In this document: one piece after another, positions 33,374 through 41,698 of the stretch
How positions within the stretch are numbered: position 1 is the first letter of the stretch
Layout: every line of letters begins with the position of its first letter
DNA from: Haloferax prahovense DSM 18310
GTDB taxonomy: Archaea; Halobacteriota; Halobacteria; Halobacteriales; Haloferacaceae
Direction of reading: 5' to 3'
NCBI RefSeq assembly: GCF_000336815.1
Contig: NZ_AOLG01000047.1
Span: 240,136-304,135, forward strand
DNA: 64,000 nt
The notes under the pieces: model-generated
Seen by the model: the letters and a program-made list of their open reading frames with translations, nothing else
Told to the model about the DNA's origin: nothing
Database searches by the model: none
Program-made: the position numbers and the translations under genes

Positions 33374-34171
33374 TTACTCAGTTTGCAACCGGTTTTGAAG
33401 TCCCTCGTAGATTAACTCCTTAGCGGCTTGGTCGACAGCGTCGTCATCGTTTTCAGACAGTAATTCGATAGCTGTCAAGACTCCATTAGGCAGTTCAATG
33501 GTGAGTTCTTCCTCCGCAATTGAATCAAAGCCGTACTCTGCTCGGATAGCTGCGGATACGAAATCCCCAACTGAATCGACCTCTTCTTCATTCGAAACTA
33601 CCGTTTCAACCATTGCCAAGAGCTTGTCCGGAAGAGTCACCTCAACCGATTCAGCAGATTCCGCCTTGTTCCAGCTCGGACTCGTACCGTCAATCACCCG
33701 CTTCAATAGATGTCGGGTGGAATCCTCAACCACAGAATTGAACTCTTTCCCTTGCTGTTCTGCATCAGTCGTCACAATCTGGATTAGAAGAGGTTGGATT
33801 GTGATCTCTATTGTATCATCGTCGGATCCGGCCAACGTTGATTGTGTTCCCACATCAGCACTCACACCTTCAACGTGGGAAAACTTCTCACCGAATAAAG
33901 AATAGAACTCGGGTTCAGTGAGCGTCGGGATCTCGTTCTCCTCGAAAAACTCAATCTTCTCACTTCCGGGGTTCTTCCCAACGACAAGGACGTCGCTTTG
34001 ATGAGAGATGTTGTTTGTAACCTTCCCGCCATGGCTTTCGACCAGTTCTGTTGACTCGGAACGGGTTAGCTCAGAAAGCCGTCCTGTAAAAACGACTTTG
34101 AGGCCATCCAAGTCTGTTGCGTCAGATATGCCAGCCCCGCCAATTTCGTGTCCGGGTTCCATATCGCTCAT
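33374..34171 (-). CDS. BRCT-domain protein with RHH-like repeats
   Basis: 265 residues from ATG 34171; TATAAATT at 34203-34210 lies 35 nt upstream and argues against the longer frame from 34246. Residues 20-95 are a DNA-ligase-type BRCT domain (LKVVFTGRLSELTRSESTEL, GGKVTNNISHQSDVLVVG). Then follow three beta-helix-helix segments resembling ribbon-helix-helix units: IEITIQPLLIQIV.., VEVTLPDKLLAMV.. and LTIELPNGVLTAIELL... BRCT binds nicked DNA or phosphopeptides; RHH binds repeated operator sites. A six-unit 11-bp phased array lies 100-170 nt upstream. The combination is unusual. Confidence 0.8.
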   Translation of the reverse strand: MSDMEPGHEIGGAGISDATDLDGLKVVFTGRLSELTRSESTELVESHGGKVTNNISHQSDVLVVGKNPGSEKIEFFEENEIPTLTEPEFYSLFGEKFSHVEGVSADVGTQSTLAGSDDDTIEITIQPLLIQIVTTDAEQQGKEFNSVVEDSTRHLLKRVIDGTSPSWNKAESAESVEVTLPDKLLAMVETVVSNEEEVDSVGDFVSAAIRAEYGFDSIAEEELTIELPNGVLTAIELLSENDDDAVDQAAKELIYEGLQNRLQTE

Positions 34172-34202
34172 CTGATTGCTGATAATCAAGTCTTGGCTCA
34201 CA

Positions 34203-34210
34203 TATAAATT
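34203..34210 (-). promoter_or_regulatory. TATA element of the BRCT gene
   Basis: TATAAATT on the plus strand (AATTTATA on the minus) lies 32-39 nt before ATG 34171. This spacing implies a very short leader. It decides the start, because the alternative ATG at 34246 would be upstream of the promoter. Confidence 0.55.
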
Positions 34211-34274
34211 CACCATCGGGTTAGTCAAAAGTACGTATTCCTCCAACGATTTCTCTCAGACTCCTCAAGGACAT

Positions 34275-34340
34275 CTTTGGGACGTTTCTGGGATACCTTT
34301 GGGACATCTCCCAGAACGGTCTGGGATTTCTCAGGGATAG
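34275..34340. repeat. Six contiguous 11-bp units, helically phased
   Basis: Units: CTTTGGGACGT (34275), TTCTGGGATAC (34286), CTTTGGGACAT (34297), CTCCCAGAACG (34308), GTCTGGGATTT (34319), CTCAGGGATAG (34330). Five follow CTYTGGGAY closely; the fourth reads as an inverted unit (CGTTCTGGGAG on the other strand). A period of 11 bp puts every unit on nearly the same face of the helix, as for operators or centromeres bound cooperatively by RHH proteins. The array lies upstream of the BRCT-RHH gene. Confidence 0.8.
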
Positions 34341-34345
34341 TTCAT

Positions 34346-34384
34346 AGAAATTCAGGGTTCGGCCATCACTGTTTGTGAATTTCT
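34346..34384. repeat. 9-bp inverted repeat beside the 11-bp array
   Basis: AGAAATTCA (34346-34354) and TGAATTTCT (34376-34384), spacer 21 nt, immediately after the phased array and before the end of the lipoprotein gene. It could be the terminator stem of the minus-strand lipoprotein transcript or part of the array site. Confidence 0.4.
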
Positions 34385-34452
34385 GTGTTTAACCCTAAAC
34401 AAGGAACCCTACAAACCGGGCCAATCAAACCCAGAAGTACCTGTCTTCACGT

Positions 34453-34989
34453 CTAACCATCTACTGCTGAATGTGTGAGCAAGTGAAAACGGACTCGAGA
34501 TTTCTTATTTGAGGGATTGTCAATCGTAAGGTCGTATGAATTGTTCTCGACTACGAAGGACGCATCGAAACTTGAAGTCGATAGTTGACTACCCACCTCA
34601 TCAAAATACGCCTGTTGTCCATCTCTGAATTTTATGAACTCATCTCCAGAAAAGAGATAGATGTCCATTGCTGGTCCAGAAAGAACCTCCACTTCGTATT
34701 GTATACGGACCTGTTTTGGCGTAGCTTCCCAATCTATAGAATCACCCTCTGTTGCGAGGAGTCGAAGGATGTGAAACGTGACCATTGTTCCGGGAGCTAT
34801 TTCTAACTCGACCGGATCACGGCTCGCGAAGTATTCGCGATCAGTTGGTTCTGGTGCAGATTCCGTTCTCTCTTGGAGTCTTTGGACAGATCTGACAGCC
34901 CCTCTGATCGCTGCTCCACGCAAACATCCAGAAAGAGATGCTGCCACTGCAAGCCCGGATATTCCCAGAAATTTGCGTCGAGATTCCAT
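34453..34989 (-). CDS. Tat-dependent lipoprotein, unknown function
   Basis: 178 residues from ATG 34989. The N-terminus ESRRKFLGISGLAVAASLSGC is a twin-arginine signal followed by a lipobox (LSGC, Cys near 22), so the protein is exported folded and anchored by lipid on the outside. The mature part is acidic and beta-rich (VELEIAPGTMVTFHILRLL, FIKFRDGQQAYFDEV), with no family recognised. The frame opens 5 codons earlier, but the Tat motif fixes the start. Confidence 0.8.
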   Translation of the reverse strand: MESRRKFLGISGLAVAASLSGCLRGAAIRGAVRSVQRLQERTESAPEPTDREYFASRDPVELEIAPGTMVTFHILRLLATEGDSIDWEATPKQVRIQYEVEVLSGPAMDIYLFSGDEFIKFRDGQQAYFDEVGSQLSTSSFDASFVVENNSYDLTIDNPSNKKSRVRFHLLTHSAVDG

Positions 34990-35297
34990 AGCGGTATTAC
35001 ACACAGCAGATATTTATATCGAATTGATATTTGTTGTTGGCTGATAACTAGTGGACAGCAACCACTTCGTGGACTGCCTGTTCAAGAGATCGGGGGTTGA
35101 AGAGATACACCAGCACATTTCGAACGTTGCTACCACCACGGAGGCTGAAATCTACTAGTACTGGAAGTGGATCAGAGAGTGTTGTCGTTCCCCCGACTGA
35201 CACTGTTAGTCTTCTCAGACTGGCTTCCAATTATGCTTAAATCGGGGTGCCTGTATCAAGTCTAAGACTTATGTGCCGGTACGCAGTACTATCATGT
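34990..35297. other. Intergenic region with repeat copy A
   Basis: 308 nt between divergent starts (34989 minus, 35298 plus). It contains the palindromic repeat at 35107-35160 and, at 35267-35272, a TTATGT TATA-like element about 28 nt before ATG 35298. No gene is seen; a 60-codon minus frame is antisense to the repeat. Confidence 0.6.
35107..35160. repeat. Palindromic repeat family, copy A
   Basis: ACACCAGCACATTTCGA at the left and GGCTGAAATCTACTAGTA at the right. It matches copy B over most of its length (37538-37588) and pairs with itself imperfectly (TAGTA/CAGCA ends). It lies between genes. Confidence 0.65.
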
Positions 35298-35777
35298 ATG
35301 AGTACCGTGAAGGCGATTAGTAAAAAGGAGCTACTTCCCCTCCTCCTTATGGACAATGGAGAGGAAGAAACGGTGAGTGGCATCACTAGGCTCCAAAAGC
35401 TCGTCTTCTTAGCTCAACATGGGGGCCTTGATGAGGATCCCATTCCCAACCTCAAGGAACAAGTTAGTTTCCACTATGTGGCTCATGATTATGGGCCGTT
35501 CTCTAAGGAACTGTATGATGTGCTTGATCAGCTTGCCGAAAAGAATCTGATTAACAAAGAGAAGACGACGACAAAAAGCGGGAACACCCGCTATGAGTTC
35601 TCCCTGAGCGACGAGGGGAAAGAAGTTCTCAAACACTCCAAAGAACAGTATGCCGATAACGACCGAAACATCCTAAAAGGTATTCAAATTCGGTATGGAG
35701 ATATGCCGCTATTCGAGTTGCTTGATAAAGTCTACGCAGAGTTCCCGGAGTACGCTAAAAACTCGAAGTTAGCATAG
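35298..35777 (+). CDS. Panacea/SocA-like (DUF4065-type) protein, antitoxin candidate
   Basis: 159 residues from ATG 35298 (TATA-like TTATGT about 28 nt upstream). The pattern GITRLQKLVFLAQHGG, then VAHDYGPFSKELYDVLDQL and RYEFSLSDEGKEVL resembles the Panacea/SocA or YwgA-type fold. Panacea proteins neutralise diverse toxins encoded next to them (PanAT pairs). The next gene, 61 nt downstream on the same strand, is a polytopic membrane protein, so the two may form a toxin-antitoxin-like pair. The family call is moderate; function by context only. Confidence 0.7.
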   Translation: MSTVKAISKKELLPLLLMDNGEEETVSGITRLQKLVFLAQHGGLDEDPIPNLKEQVSFHYVAHDYGPFSKELYDVLDQLAEKNLINKEKTTTKSGNTRYEFSLSDEGKEVLKHSKEQYADNDRNILKGIQIRYGDMPLFELLDKVYAEFPEYAKNSKLA

Positions 35778-35838
35778 TATTCTGTTTAGTCTGACTTTCC
35801 GAAGGAAATAACCCACTAGCTATTGACTGGATGGGTAG

Positions 35839-37452
35839 ATGATACCGCTGCAGAACGGACTCTTTTCATTATCTCTTTTAGGTGCAGTGGCCCTACCCCT
35901 GTTGTTTATTGTTCCCGGAGTTGCGGCAATCCGTGTTGCTGGATGGACAACTAAACGGAGAGAGGACCACGACCGAGTTGAGATAATATTCTTCAGCTTA
36001 GTGTTCAGTATTGTCTCCTTGGTCATTCTGTATTTATTAGCATCAGTACTGAAATGGGACTGGATTACAGCAGGGGATGTAACCCGACTTGAGCTTTCGG
36101 CTGTGATCGGGTGGTATCTTGCTCATCTAGTGGTCGCAGGAACTATCGGAGCCATCTTTGGTTCATTTTCTTACAACTACATCTATGAGAATCAGTTTCG
36201 GGACCACTACGATAGTTGGGATTTTGCTTTCCAGTTTATACATCAATCTAGCGACGTTGTTGTCAAAACTACTAGTGGTGATTGGATTCAAGGACACGCG
36301 ATTCAGTCTGGTTCCTCGAATGAGACTCGAGACCTGCTACTCGCCTACCCTCGATGGGGTGAGAAACCGGAAGATCTCGACATAGAACGGGAAGAGTTCA
36401 GTTCACAAGATGAGAATGATTCAACTCCGTCTAATGTTGCAGAGGCAGAGATGCCCAACCCGGATGATGTCGAAACTTTCGACCCAGAGGATGCAAGACG
36501 TAAACCTGCTCTGGGGCAATATCTGTACGTCAACGAACCTGACATCGAGACCGTGACTTTTCTAGAAGAATCTGATGAGGATCCGGACGGAACTCTGTTT
36601 GACAAAGATCAACTTCAGCAACGAGCGGGGCTGCTCTATGAGCAGTTAGAGGTGGACTCGGCGGTGAACCAATTAGCAAGAGTGTATCCACGTCTGGTGG
36701 GTTCGAAGATGCAGACCATTGTCTCAGTCTTCTCGGTAGTATTATTCTTTGCAATACTCTTAATTCCAGAGCTATGGGTCCCTATTCCAAGAACTCCGAT
36801 TAGTACTTTCCAACTTGTGGGGGCGACAGGCGTTGGAATGGTTGTAGGCCTACGACAAGTCGAACGTAAATCACTGACTCCGTTGGAATTTTTCTTTGTG
36901 TTTCCCCTCGCTATTCTGTTAGCCATCATATTTGGTGGTTACTCAGTTGTAATGATATTCACCCACCCAGTCTGCCGAATTAATGTCCTCTCGCGAATCT
37001 CTACAACCACATTCTTACTCGTTGGTTTTGCCACTGGTGTTGTGTTAGTTCACGTCGTATCCCAAGTCAAACACCGCTACGGCGTTCGTCCGGGGTGGTA
37101 CGTGATGACAATATTGGGTATTCTAAACATCGTTCTTACCAGCCTCATATTCGGTTTCTTCTCTCCAACATTGGGCCAACTTGCGACTGTCTTCTGTGGA
37201 ACCATTGCTACACTTTTATTTGTTGACCGTATTCAAAGAGGGGTCGCTGGGAGATACAATGACTGGCCAGAATTTTGGGTGAATTGCATCAAACTTGGTG
37301 GCGAACTGGCTATTACTACTCTCCTCATATGGAACGCCCTCTACTATGACGGTGCTGTCCAGTTCGTTTTGGTGACAGTATTATTCATAGTCGGCTTGTT
37401 GGCCTACTGGTCCTTGACCCTGCAAGGATTACACAAAGCATGGTCAAGTTAG
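35839..37452 (+). CDS. Polytopic membrane protein (DUF6338-like N-terminus), effector candidate
   Basis: 537 residues. Three membrane segments at about 10-31, 48-70 and 85-108 are followed by a soluble acidic domain (115-265) that begins FQFIHQSSDVVVKTTSGDW, like the SH3-type part of DUF6338 proteins. About six more hydrophobic segments follow (from 288 to the end). In the presumed pair with the Panacea-like gene it could damage the membrane when activated. There is no direct sequence evidence for toxicity. Confidence 0.7.
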   Translation: MIPLQNGLFSLSLLGAVALPLLFIVPGVAAIRVAGWTTKRREDHDRVEIIFFSLVFSIVSLVILYLLASVLKWDWITAGDVTRLELSAVIGWYLAHLVVAGTIGAIFGSFSYNYIYENQFRDHYDSWDFAFQFIHQSSDVVVKTTSGDWIQGHAIQSGSSNETRDLLLAYPRWGEKPEDLDIEREEFSSQDENDSTPSNVAEAEMPNPDDVETFDPEDARRKPALGQYLYVNEPDIETVTFLEESDEDPDGTLFDKDQLQQRAGLLYEQLEVDSAVNQLARVYPRLVGSKMQTIVSVFSVVLFFAILLIPELWVPIPRTPISTFQLVGATGVGMVVGLRQVERKSLTPLEFFFVFPLAILLAIIFGGYSVVMIFTHPVCRINVLSRISTTTFLLVGFATGVVLVHVVSQVKHRYGVRPGWYVMTILGILNIVLTSLIFGFFSPTLGQLATVFCGTIATLLFVDRIQRGVAGRYNDWPEFWVNCIKLGGELAITTLLIWNALYYDGAVQFVLVTVLFIVGLLAYWSLTLQGLHKAWSS

Positions 37453-37537
37453 AATCCTTGTTCATCGCATGTTTGGCACTACGAGAATAGTCAGAATTGA
37501 TGTCGTCTAACTTCGTGGTGGACAAAGTCGCAGAACT

Positions 37538-37588
37538 GTACTAGCACATTTCGACCTTGTTGCTACGAAGGCTGAGATTTGCTAGTAC
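37538..37588. repeat. Palindromic repeat family, copy B (best copy)
   Basis: Begins GTACTAGCACATTTCGACC and ends GGCTGAGATTTGCTAGTAC; the ends are near-perfect reverse complements over about 20 bp, with a short central loop containing GTTGCTAC. Located between the convergent ends of the 35839 and 37711 genes, where it could fold as a terminator. Confidence 0.75.
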
Positions 37589-37710
37589 GAACAAGTGGCG
37601 TCAGGGAAAGAAGGGAACACAAGTAGGGTTGATCTTTGCTAACCCTTCGACTGGGGCAGAAGAACGGGGTTAAGCGTACCCTCGTTTCTTGCTGAGTTTG
37701 GTGTCGTTGC

Positions 37711-38289
37711 TCATGGCTCCCAAGACGTTAGACTGTACGCGTTCGTTTGCCGTCCGGGGTGGTACGGAACATTGCCGTACTGGACTGCTAGCCAGTCGAT
37801 GTCGAATCTGTCGACAAGCGCCTGCGGTCGCTCATTATTCGGACCGATGGTTCCCCACCCTGCGACAACCTCGTCCGCGTTGTCAACCATATGCTGAAGA
37901 AATTGGTCGTTTAGGGGGCCAACAGGGTCATCGGCGTCTTGTAGTTCTCCGGGATACCGGTTCTGGTACGCCCAAACGTTTGCAACGACACAACTCCCGT
38001 ACCCCTCTTTTCCGGAGTAGTGGGCGATCTTTTTCATTGTTTTATCAGCTGTGATGCCATCGGCGTACGACGGGTTACAGCAAATCCACGGGAGGGGCTG
38101 TTTCTCGTCGTCCCACACCATCCAAATGTAGTAGCGGTAGTCCCCGTCGTTACTGAATACAGCACCCATTCGCTCAATGGGGAGGCGAGGGCCATCCTTC
38201 AGATTAACAACTAGGTCGATATCCTTGTTTGTCTGTATAATCGTGTCTGGCAAGTCTGGGGGATAGAGCGACGATTCTTCAAACCTCAT
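37711..38289 (-). CDS. DUF1643 family protein
   Basis: 192 residues from ATG 38289, fixed by TATAAA at 38314-38319 about 25 nt upstream (leaderless). Conserved DUF1643 elements in order: MGAVFSNDGDYRYYIWMVWD, then WICCNPSYADGITADKTM, GYGSCVVANVWAYQNRYPG, DDPVGPLNDQF and VVAGWGTIG. The family is frequent in phages, plasmids and near restriction genes; its biochemical role is unknown to me. Single-gene unit. Confidence 0.85.
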   Translation of the reverse strand: MRFEESSLYPPDLPDTIIQTNKDIDLVVNLKDGPRLPIERMGAVFSNDGDYRYYIWMVWDDEKQPLPWICCNPSYADGITADKTMKKIAHYSGKEGYGSCVVANVWAYQNRYPGELQDADDPVGPLNDQFLQHMVDNADEVVAGWGTIGPNNERPQALVDRFDIDWLAVQYGNVPYHPGRQTNAYSLTSWEP

Positions 38290-38459
38290 TGACTCAAATA
38301 TTTTGACAGTAAGTATAAAGATGTGCCCCGGATGAAATCTGCTATTGTAATCTCGTGTCTTTGTTTCAGAATTATTTGATAAGAAGAACCACAACTCGAT
38401 ATTCGACGTAATCTGGATAGACTCGTTAAACGTCTATCTGAGGCGACGTGGAGATCGGA

Positions 38460-39602
38460 CTATACTTTTTCTAATAAGGTTGCTTTCTTCTCTTCAAATT
38501 CATCATCCGAGAGGATTCCTTCATCATGTAACTCCTTCAATTTCTTGAGCTGGTCGAGGGGATCTGGCTCGGAAGATTCAGTATTTTGGATGACTTGTGG
38601 TTGGTTCGCTTCGGAGATTTTCTGTCGGATGAAGCGAACTGCATCCCGCACTTCGTCTTTTCCGGGTTCGTGCGCTTCGATGTGATACGTCTGACCTGCT
38701 GTTTGAAGGGTAAGCCGTTTATTCACTAATCCAGTATCAAGGTCAACACTGGTGATATTTGAGTATGGAATGGACCGCTCGTCACTGCCTAATATCTGGG
38801 GGACTTTGATTGCTACACGACGGTCTGTGATTGCTGCTCGCACCCATCCTTTAGTACCTGATTTCCGACTTCGGTCATCTCCCCAAAGAGAGTTTCCTGC
38901 ACCCGACCCCTCGACGTCAACAGTTGACCCCCGAGTAATGTAGTGAACCTTCTCATCAGAGTCTAATATATCTCTTATTTTTTTGAACCGTTCTTTGGTG
39001 ACATAGCCACCTTGAGGATTAACGTCGAGTGCTTCATCGGTGGAGATTGATTCGTCTGTAGGGTCCCAGACTTGCTGGAGGCCCGAAATTACCGTAGTGT
39101 CGACCGACGAATTGCCTGCCTCAGCCGCTTTTTCCAGAACATACTCACTAGCGGCCAGAACCTCATCATAATCCGTTTTCCCTGCAATGTAGACGATATA
39201 TTCCGCCTCGTTCGTGAAGATGGATAGCCGCTGTTTTGAGAGGCCCTTGTTCGTTTCAGTATCTTCTACGGCGCCGTAATTCAGGGCTTCTCCTTGGTTT
39301 CCATTTGTGATGAGTAGTATCCTCTCATCAGTTATGAGACAAATAGTCCGGTAGTCGCTCGACATACCCCCTCCGACATTTTCGCTACCTTTCGTCAGCC
39401 CTTTGTTTGGAATATAGAAGTAATAGTGTGGCTGTTCTCCGTCGTGTAGGAGATCAATGAGCGGCTGTTTGGATAAATGATCTAAACCCAACATCGACCC
39501 TGACGTTGTTGTGAGTCGTTTCGATGTGACTGAATCACCGTTTGCTGCAGCCGCCAACTCTTCGGCTGGCCCGTCCGGTTTACTACTGCCCAAGATACCC
39601 AT
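38460..39602 (-). CDS. Double PH-like domain protein with C-terminal SHOCT motif
   Basis: 380 residues. Two related beta-rich units, about 50-165 (YRTICLITDERILLITNG) and 215-325 (WVRAAITDRRVAIKVPQIL, HIEAHEPGKDEVRDAVRFI), look like bacterial PH domains. Residues 345-380 (LDQLKKLKELHDEGILSDDEF) are a SHOCT motif, a short C-terminal helical motif often attached to such domains. It has no signal peptide or membrane segment, so it is cytoplasmic or membrane-peripheral. Function unknown. Confidence 0.8.
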   Translation of the reverse strand: MGILGSSKPDGPAEELAAAANGDSVTSKRLTTTSGSMLGLDHLSKQPLIDLLHDGEQPHYYFYIPNKGLTKGSENVGGGMSSDYRTICLITDERILLITNGNQGEALNYGAVEDTETNKGLSKQRLSIFTNEAEYIVYIAGKTDYDEVLAASEYVLEKAAEAGNSSVDTTVISGLQQVWDPTDESISTDEALDVNPQGGYVTKERFKKIRDILDSDEKVHYITRGSTVDVEGSGAGNSLWGDDRSRKSGTKGWVRAAITDRRVAIKVPQILGSDERSIPYSNITSVDLDTGLVNKRLTLQTAGQTYHIEAHEPGKDEVRDAVRFIRQKISEANQPQVIQNTESSEPDPLDQLKKLKELHDEGILSDDEFEEKKATLLEKV

Positions 39603-39823
39603 ACGATATTGTCTTCAACAGATGACTTAATCTAATGTGTGAATTTCAACGAGTTCAGAAGCTAATTAAACACTTTTCAATTAGAGTGGGGTGGTGTTTT
39701 CCTCGGAACTGCAGATTTAACCCTGTAGCAGCCTTGAGGGGTTGTTCCTCTGCGAGATTCTTGATTGAGTGTCACTTCACAACCCGAAATACACAAGCAC
39801 GACTCTTGAGTGCTGAACTACCA

Positions 39824-40273
39824 ATGAACGCCGAGTACATCCGAACATCCCGCCCGCCCAAAGAGACTCGGCTTATTACCGCATTCCAGTGGATGATCTC
39901 AGCAGCGCTCTTGTTCCCTACTGTCGGAAGTGGAGTTGTCCTCGTAGCCAGTAACGTGACTAGTTGGTCGCCCACTGAACTCCTCCTTTGGAGTCCTCGA
40001 CTCCTCGAACTGCTCTTCGTGTTCACTATCTTGGGCGGCTTAGTCAGTGGTGCCTACTGGCCGGTTTTCAACGGACACTCAACAGCACGCGAACAAGCCC
40101 TGTTTGAGTCCCGACGTAGGAGCGCCATGATGTTATCCGGTGGCCTCGCACTGTTCGGGGTCCTCTCACTGCTTAATGTCACGACAGTCACGGACTTACT
40201 ACAGAATATGTTCGTGGTTGGATCAACGATGCTCGTTTGCATTTACATGTATGCGTATGAGGTTGGTGGCTGA
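39824..40273 (+). CDS. Four-TM membrane protein, unknown
   Basis: 149 residues from ATG 39824 (MNAEYIRTSRPPKETR); the 63 codons of open frame upstream look non-coding. Hydrophobic segments at about 22-48, 63-85, 105-125 and 128-147. No motif recognised. Single gene, divergent from the PH-like gene. Confidence 0.65.
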   Translation: MNAEYIRTSRPPKETRLITAFQWMISAALLFPTVGSGVVLVASNVTSWSPTELLLWSPRLLELLFVFTILGGLVSGAYWPVFNGHSTAREQALFESRRRSAMMLSGGLALFGVLSLLNVTTVTDLLQNMFVVGSTMLVCIYMYAYEVGG

Positions 40274-40447
40274 CGAGTTTGATTGTGGTCTAATACTCGT
40301 TGCCTGTCCTTCGTCTAACCCGTATTGGGGTTGATGCCATGAAGTGAGATACCGGATCTGTTGTAACCCTCCAGCCAGTAATAGTTTGTTGAGACTGTGT
40401 CGATTACAGTGGATACAAACAACCTCCATCTGTCCCTTACTGCTTTC

Positions 40448-40648
40448 TCACCAATTGTTAAGGAGGGAGTATGCTACCGCCAGCGCACCGACTACCATGG
40501 CAGAAATCGCGAAATCGCTGATTGTCCCTATTGCTTCGGGAATCTGAGCGAATATACCTGAGGTTGGGAAAAATGGCCACAAGGCAACAAGAACCAGACC
40601 TACGGTGAGCGGGAGGAGAACAGATTTTCCAATATTTTCAAGATTCAC
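40448..40648 (-). CDS. Small membrane protein, second of a coupled pair
   Basis: 66 residues, two hydrophobic segments (about 8-28 and 42-63: ISDFAISAMVVGALAVAYSL). It starts within the last codons of the 40645-40890 gene (4-nt overlap). Family not recognised. Confidence 0.6.
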   Translation of the reverse strand: MNLENIGKSVLLPLTVGLVLVALWPFFPTSGIFAQIPEAIGTISDFAISAMVVGALAVAYSLLNNW

Positions 40649-40890
40649 CGTCCAGCCCCTCGAAGAATCAAGATCGCAGTTACGGCGATACCAGTTCCAC
40701 CAATCGCTAACGTGAGCGCGTCAGCCGCATCAATCAGGAGGTTTTCGCCCGTTCCAGCAAGGGAACCAGTTATCGTGATAGTTTGATTGAACTCTGAGAA
40801 CAGGTAGATGCCGAGCATGACGACTATCGTCGTAATGACGACGGTGACGACTGCGCCAACCGGGTCGCCTTGTCCACGATCGCCCCTCAT
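40645..40890 (-). CDS. Small membrane protein, first of a coupled pair
   Basis: 81 residues from ATG 40890. RGDRGQGDPVGAVVTVVITTIVVM at the start resembles the pilin/archaellin-like and haloviral small membrane proteins, with helices at about 12-32 and 58-76. A TATA-like AAAATACAGAG region lies about 25 nt upstream. Arrangement and size parallel the 7817-8343 pair near the left end. Confidence 0.6.
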   Translation of the reverse strand: MRGDRGQGDPVGAVVTVVITTIVVMLGIYLFSEFNQTITITGSLAGTGENLLIDAADALTLAIGGTGIAVTAILILRGAGR

Positions 40891-40964
40891 ATCAATGACA
40901 AGTAAAATACAGAGTCTTTTGAGTTTTCCTACGTGGAGAAGTTGAGATTGGCCATGAGAGTGTC

Positions 40965-41010
40965 GTACTAGCACATCTCGATTGTTATTTTGGCTGAGGT
41001 ATGCCGGGGA
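40965..41010. repeat. Palindromic repeat family, copy C (degenerate)
   Basis: GTACTAGCACATCTCGA at 40965-40981, then TTTTGGCTGAGGTATGCC. The left half matches copies B and D; the right half has decayed. TTTTGGCTGAGG is shared with 33085-33096. Confidence 0.6.
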
Positions 41011-41093
41011 TTGTGAGTCGTCGCCCCCGCTGTTAACGAACTAAAGGAGTGGACTGTGTTATTTTATCAAGGAGATTGTACATTGAGAAATCT

Positions 41094-41600
41094 ATGGAAC
41101 ATATCTCATCGGGTCTCATCATGTGTGGACTGTTCATAGACATATTTGGTGCATTGTTAATCGCATTTCCAGATGTGCCTGACTTGGCAAATAAACGGGA
41201 GATGGGCGCACTTCGGTCTGCACGAGACAAAATGAATAACGGCTCTCTCGATCCTAGGGACAGTGGCTTCGATGAAGTTAAAGCTATTTTGGAAAATTCA
41301 ACTCCGGTTGAAACTGCTAACGAAAAACCAAATCCGGACTATGTGAAAATCACAAAAACGAGCCGGAGTGGACTCGCAGCGAAGGAATCTCACGAATCGG
41401 ATGTGAATTTGGGAGACGAATACATTGAAGGTCATTACCAACCCGCTGGTCACTTCGCATATTCTGACTTCTTCAGAGTCTCACCGGTATATGAGAAAAT
41501 CAGAGAACGCATAGAAAACGACGAGACAAAAGTGCGATCGGGAGGGTTCATGTTACTGTCGATAGGATTCATATTACAAATATTTGGCACGGCAATGTAG
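41094..41600 (+). CDS. Membrane protein with N- and C-terminal TM helices
   Basis: 168 residues from ATG 41094. Hydrophobic segments at about 5-25 (GLIMCGLFIDIFGALLIAF) and 150-167 (FMLLSIGFILQIFG), separated by a hydrophilic domain of about 120 residues. No family recognised. It is 98 nt upstream of the HEPN-like gene on the same strand, so the two may be functionally linked. Confidence 0.65.
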   Translation: MEHISSGLIMCGLFIDIFGALLIAFPDVPDLANKREMGALRSARDKMNNGSLDPRDSGFDEVKAILENSTPVETANEKPNPDYVKITKTSRSGLAAKESHESDVNLGDEYIEGHYQPAGHFAYSDFFRVSPVYEKIRERIENDETKVRSGGFMLLSIGFILQIFGTAM

Positions 41601-41698
41601 TAAACAAAGAGGTTCACAGACTGTCAAGGGTCAAAGATTAGGAAACATACAGTACGGTTTGGGAAACATCTATACTTCAGGTTTGTTTTGAAGTTCAC

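Noticed and set aside
33250-33414. 54-codon plus-strand frame LAKNDRFYLALTEHG
   Set aside because: It overlaps the BRCT gene end antisense and has no recognised similarity or promoter; mentioned only as a trace.
34275-34340. CRISPR array
   Set aside because: The 11-bp units are contiguous without spacers, and no cas gene is in the window.
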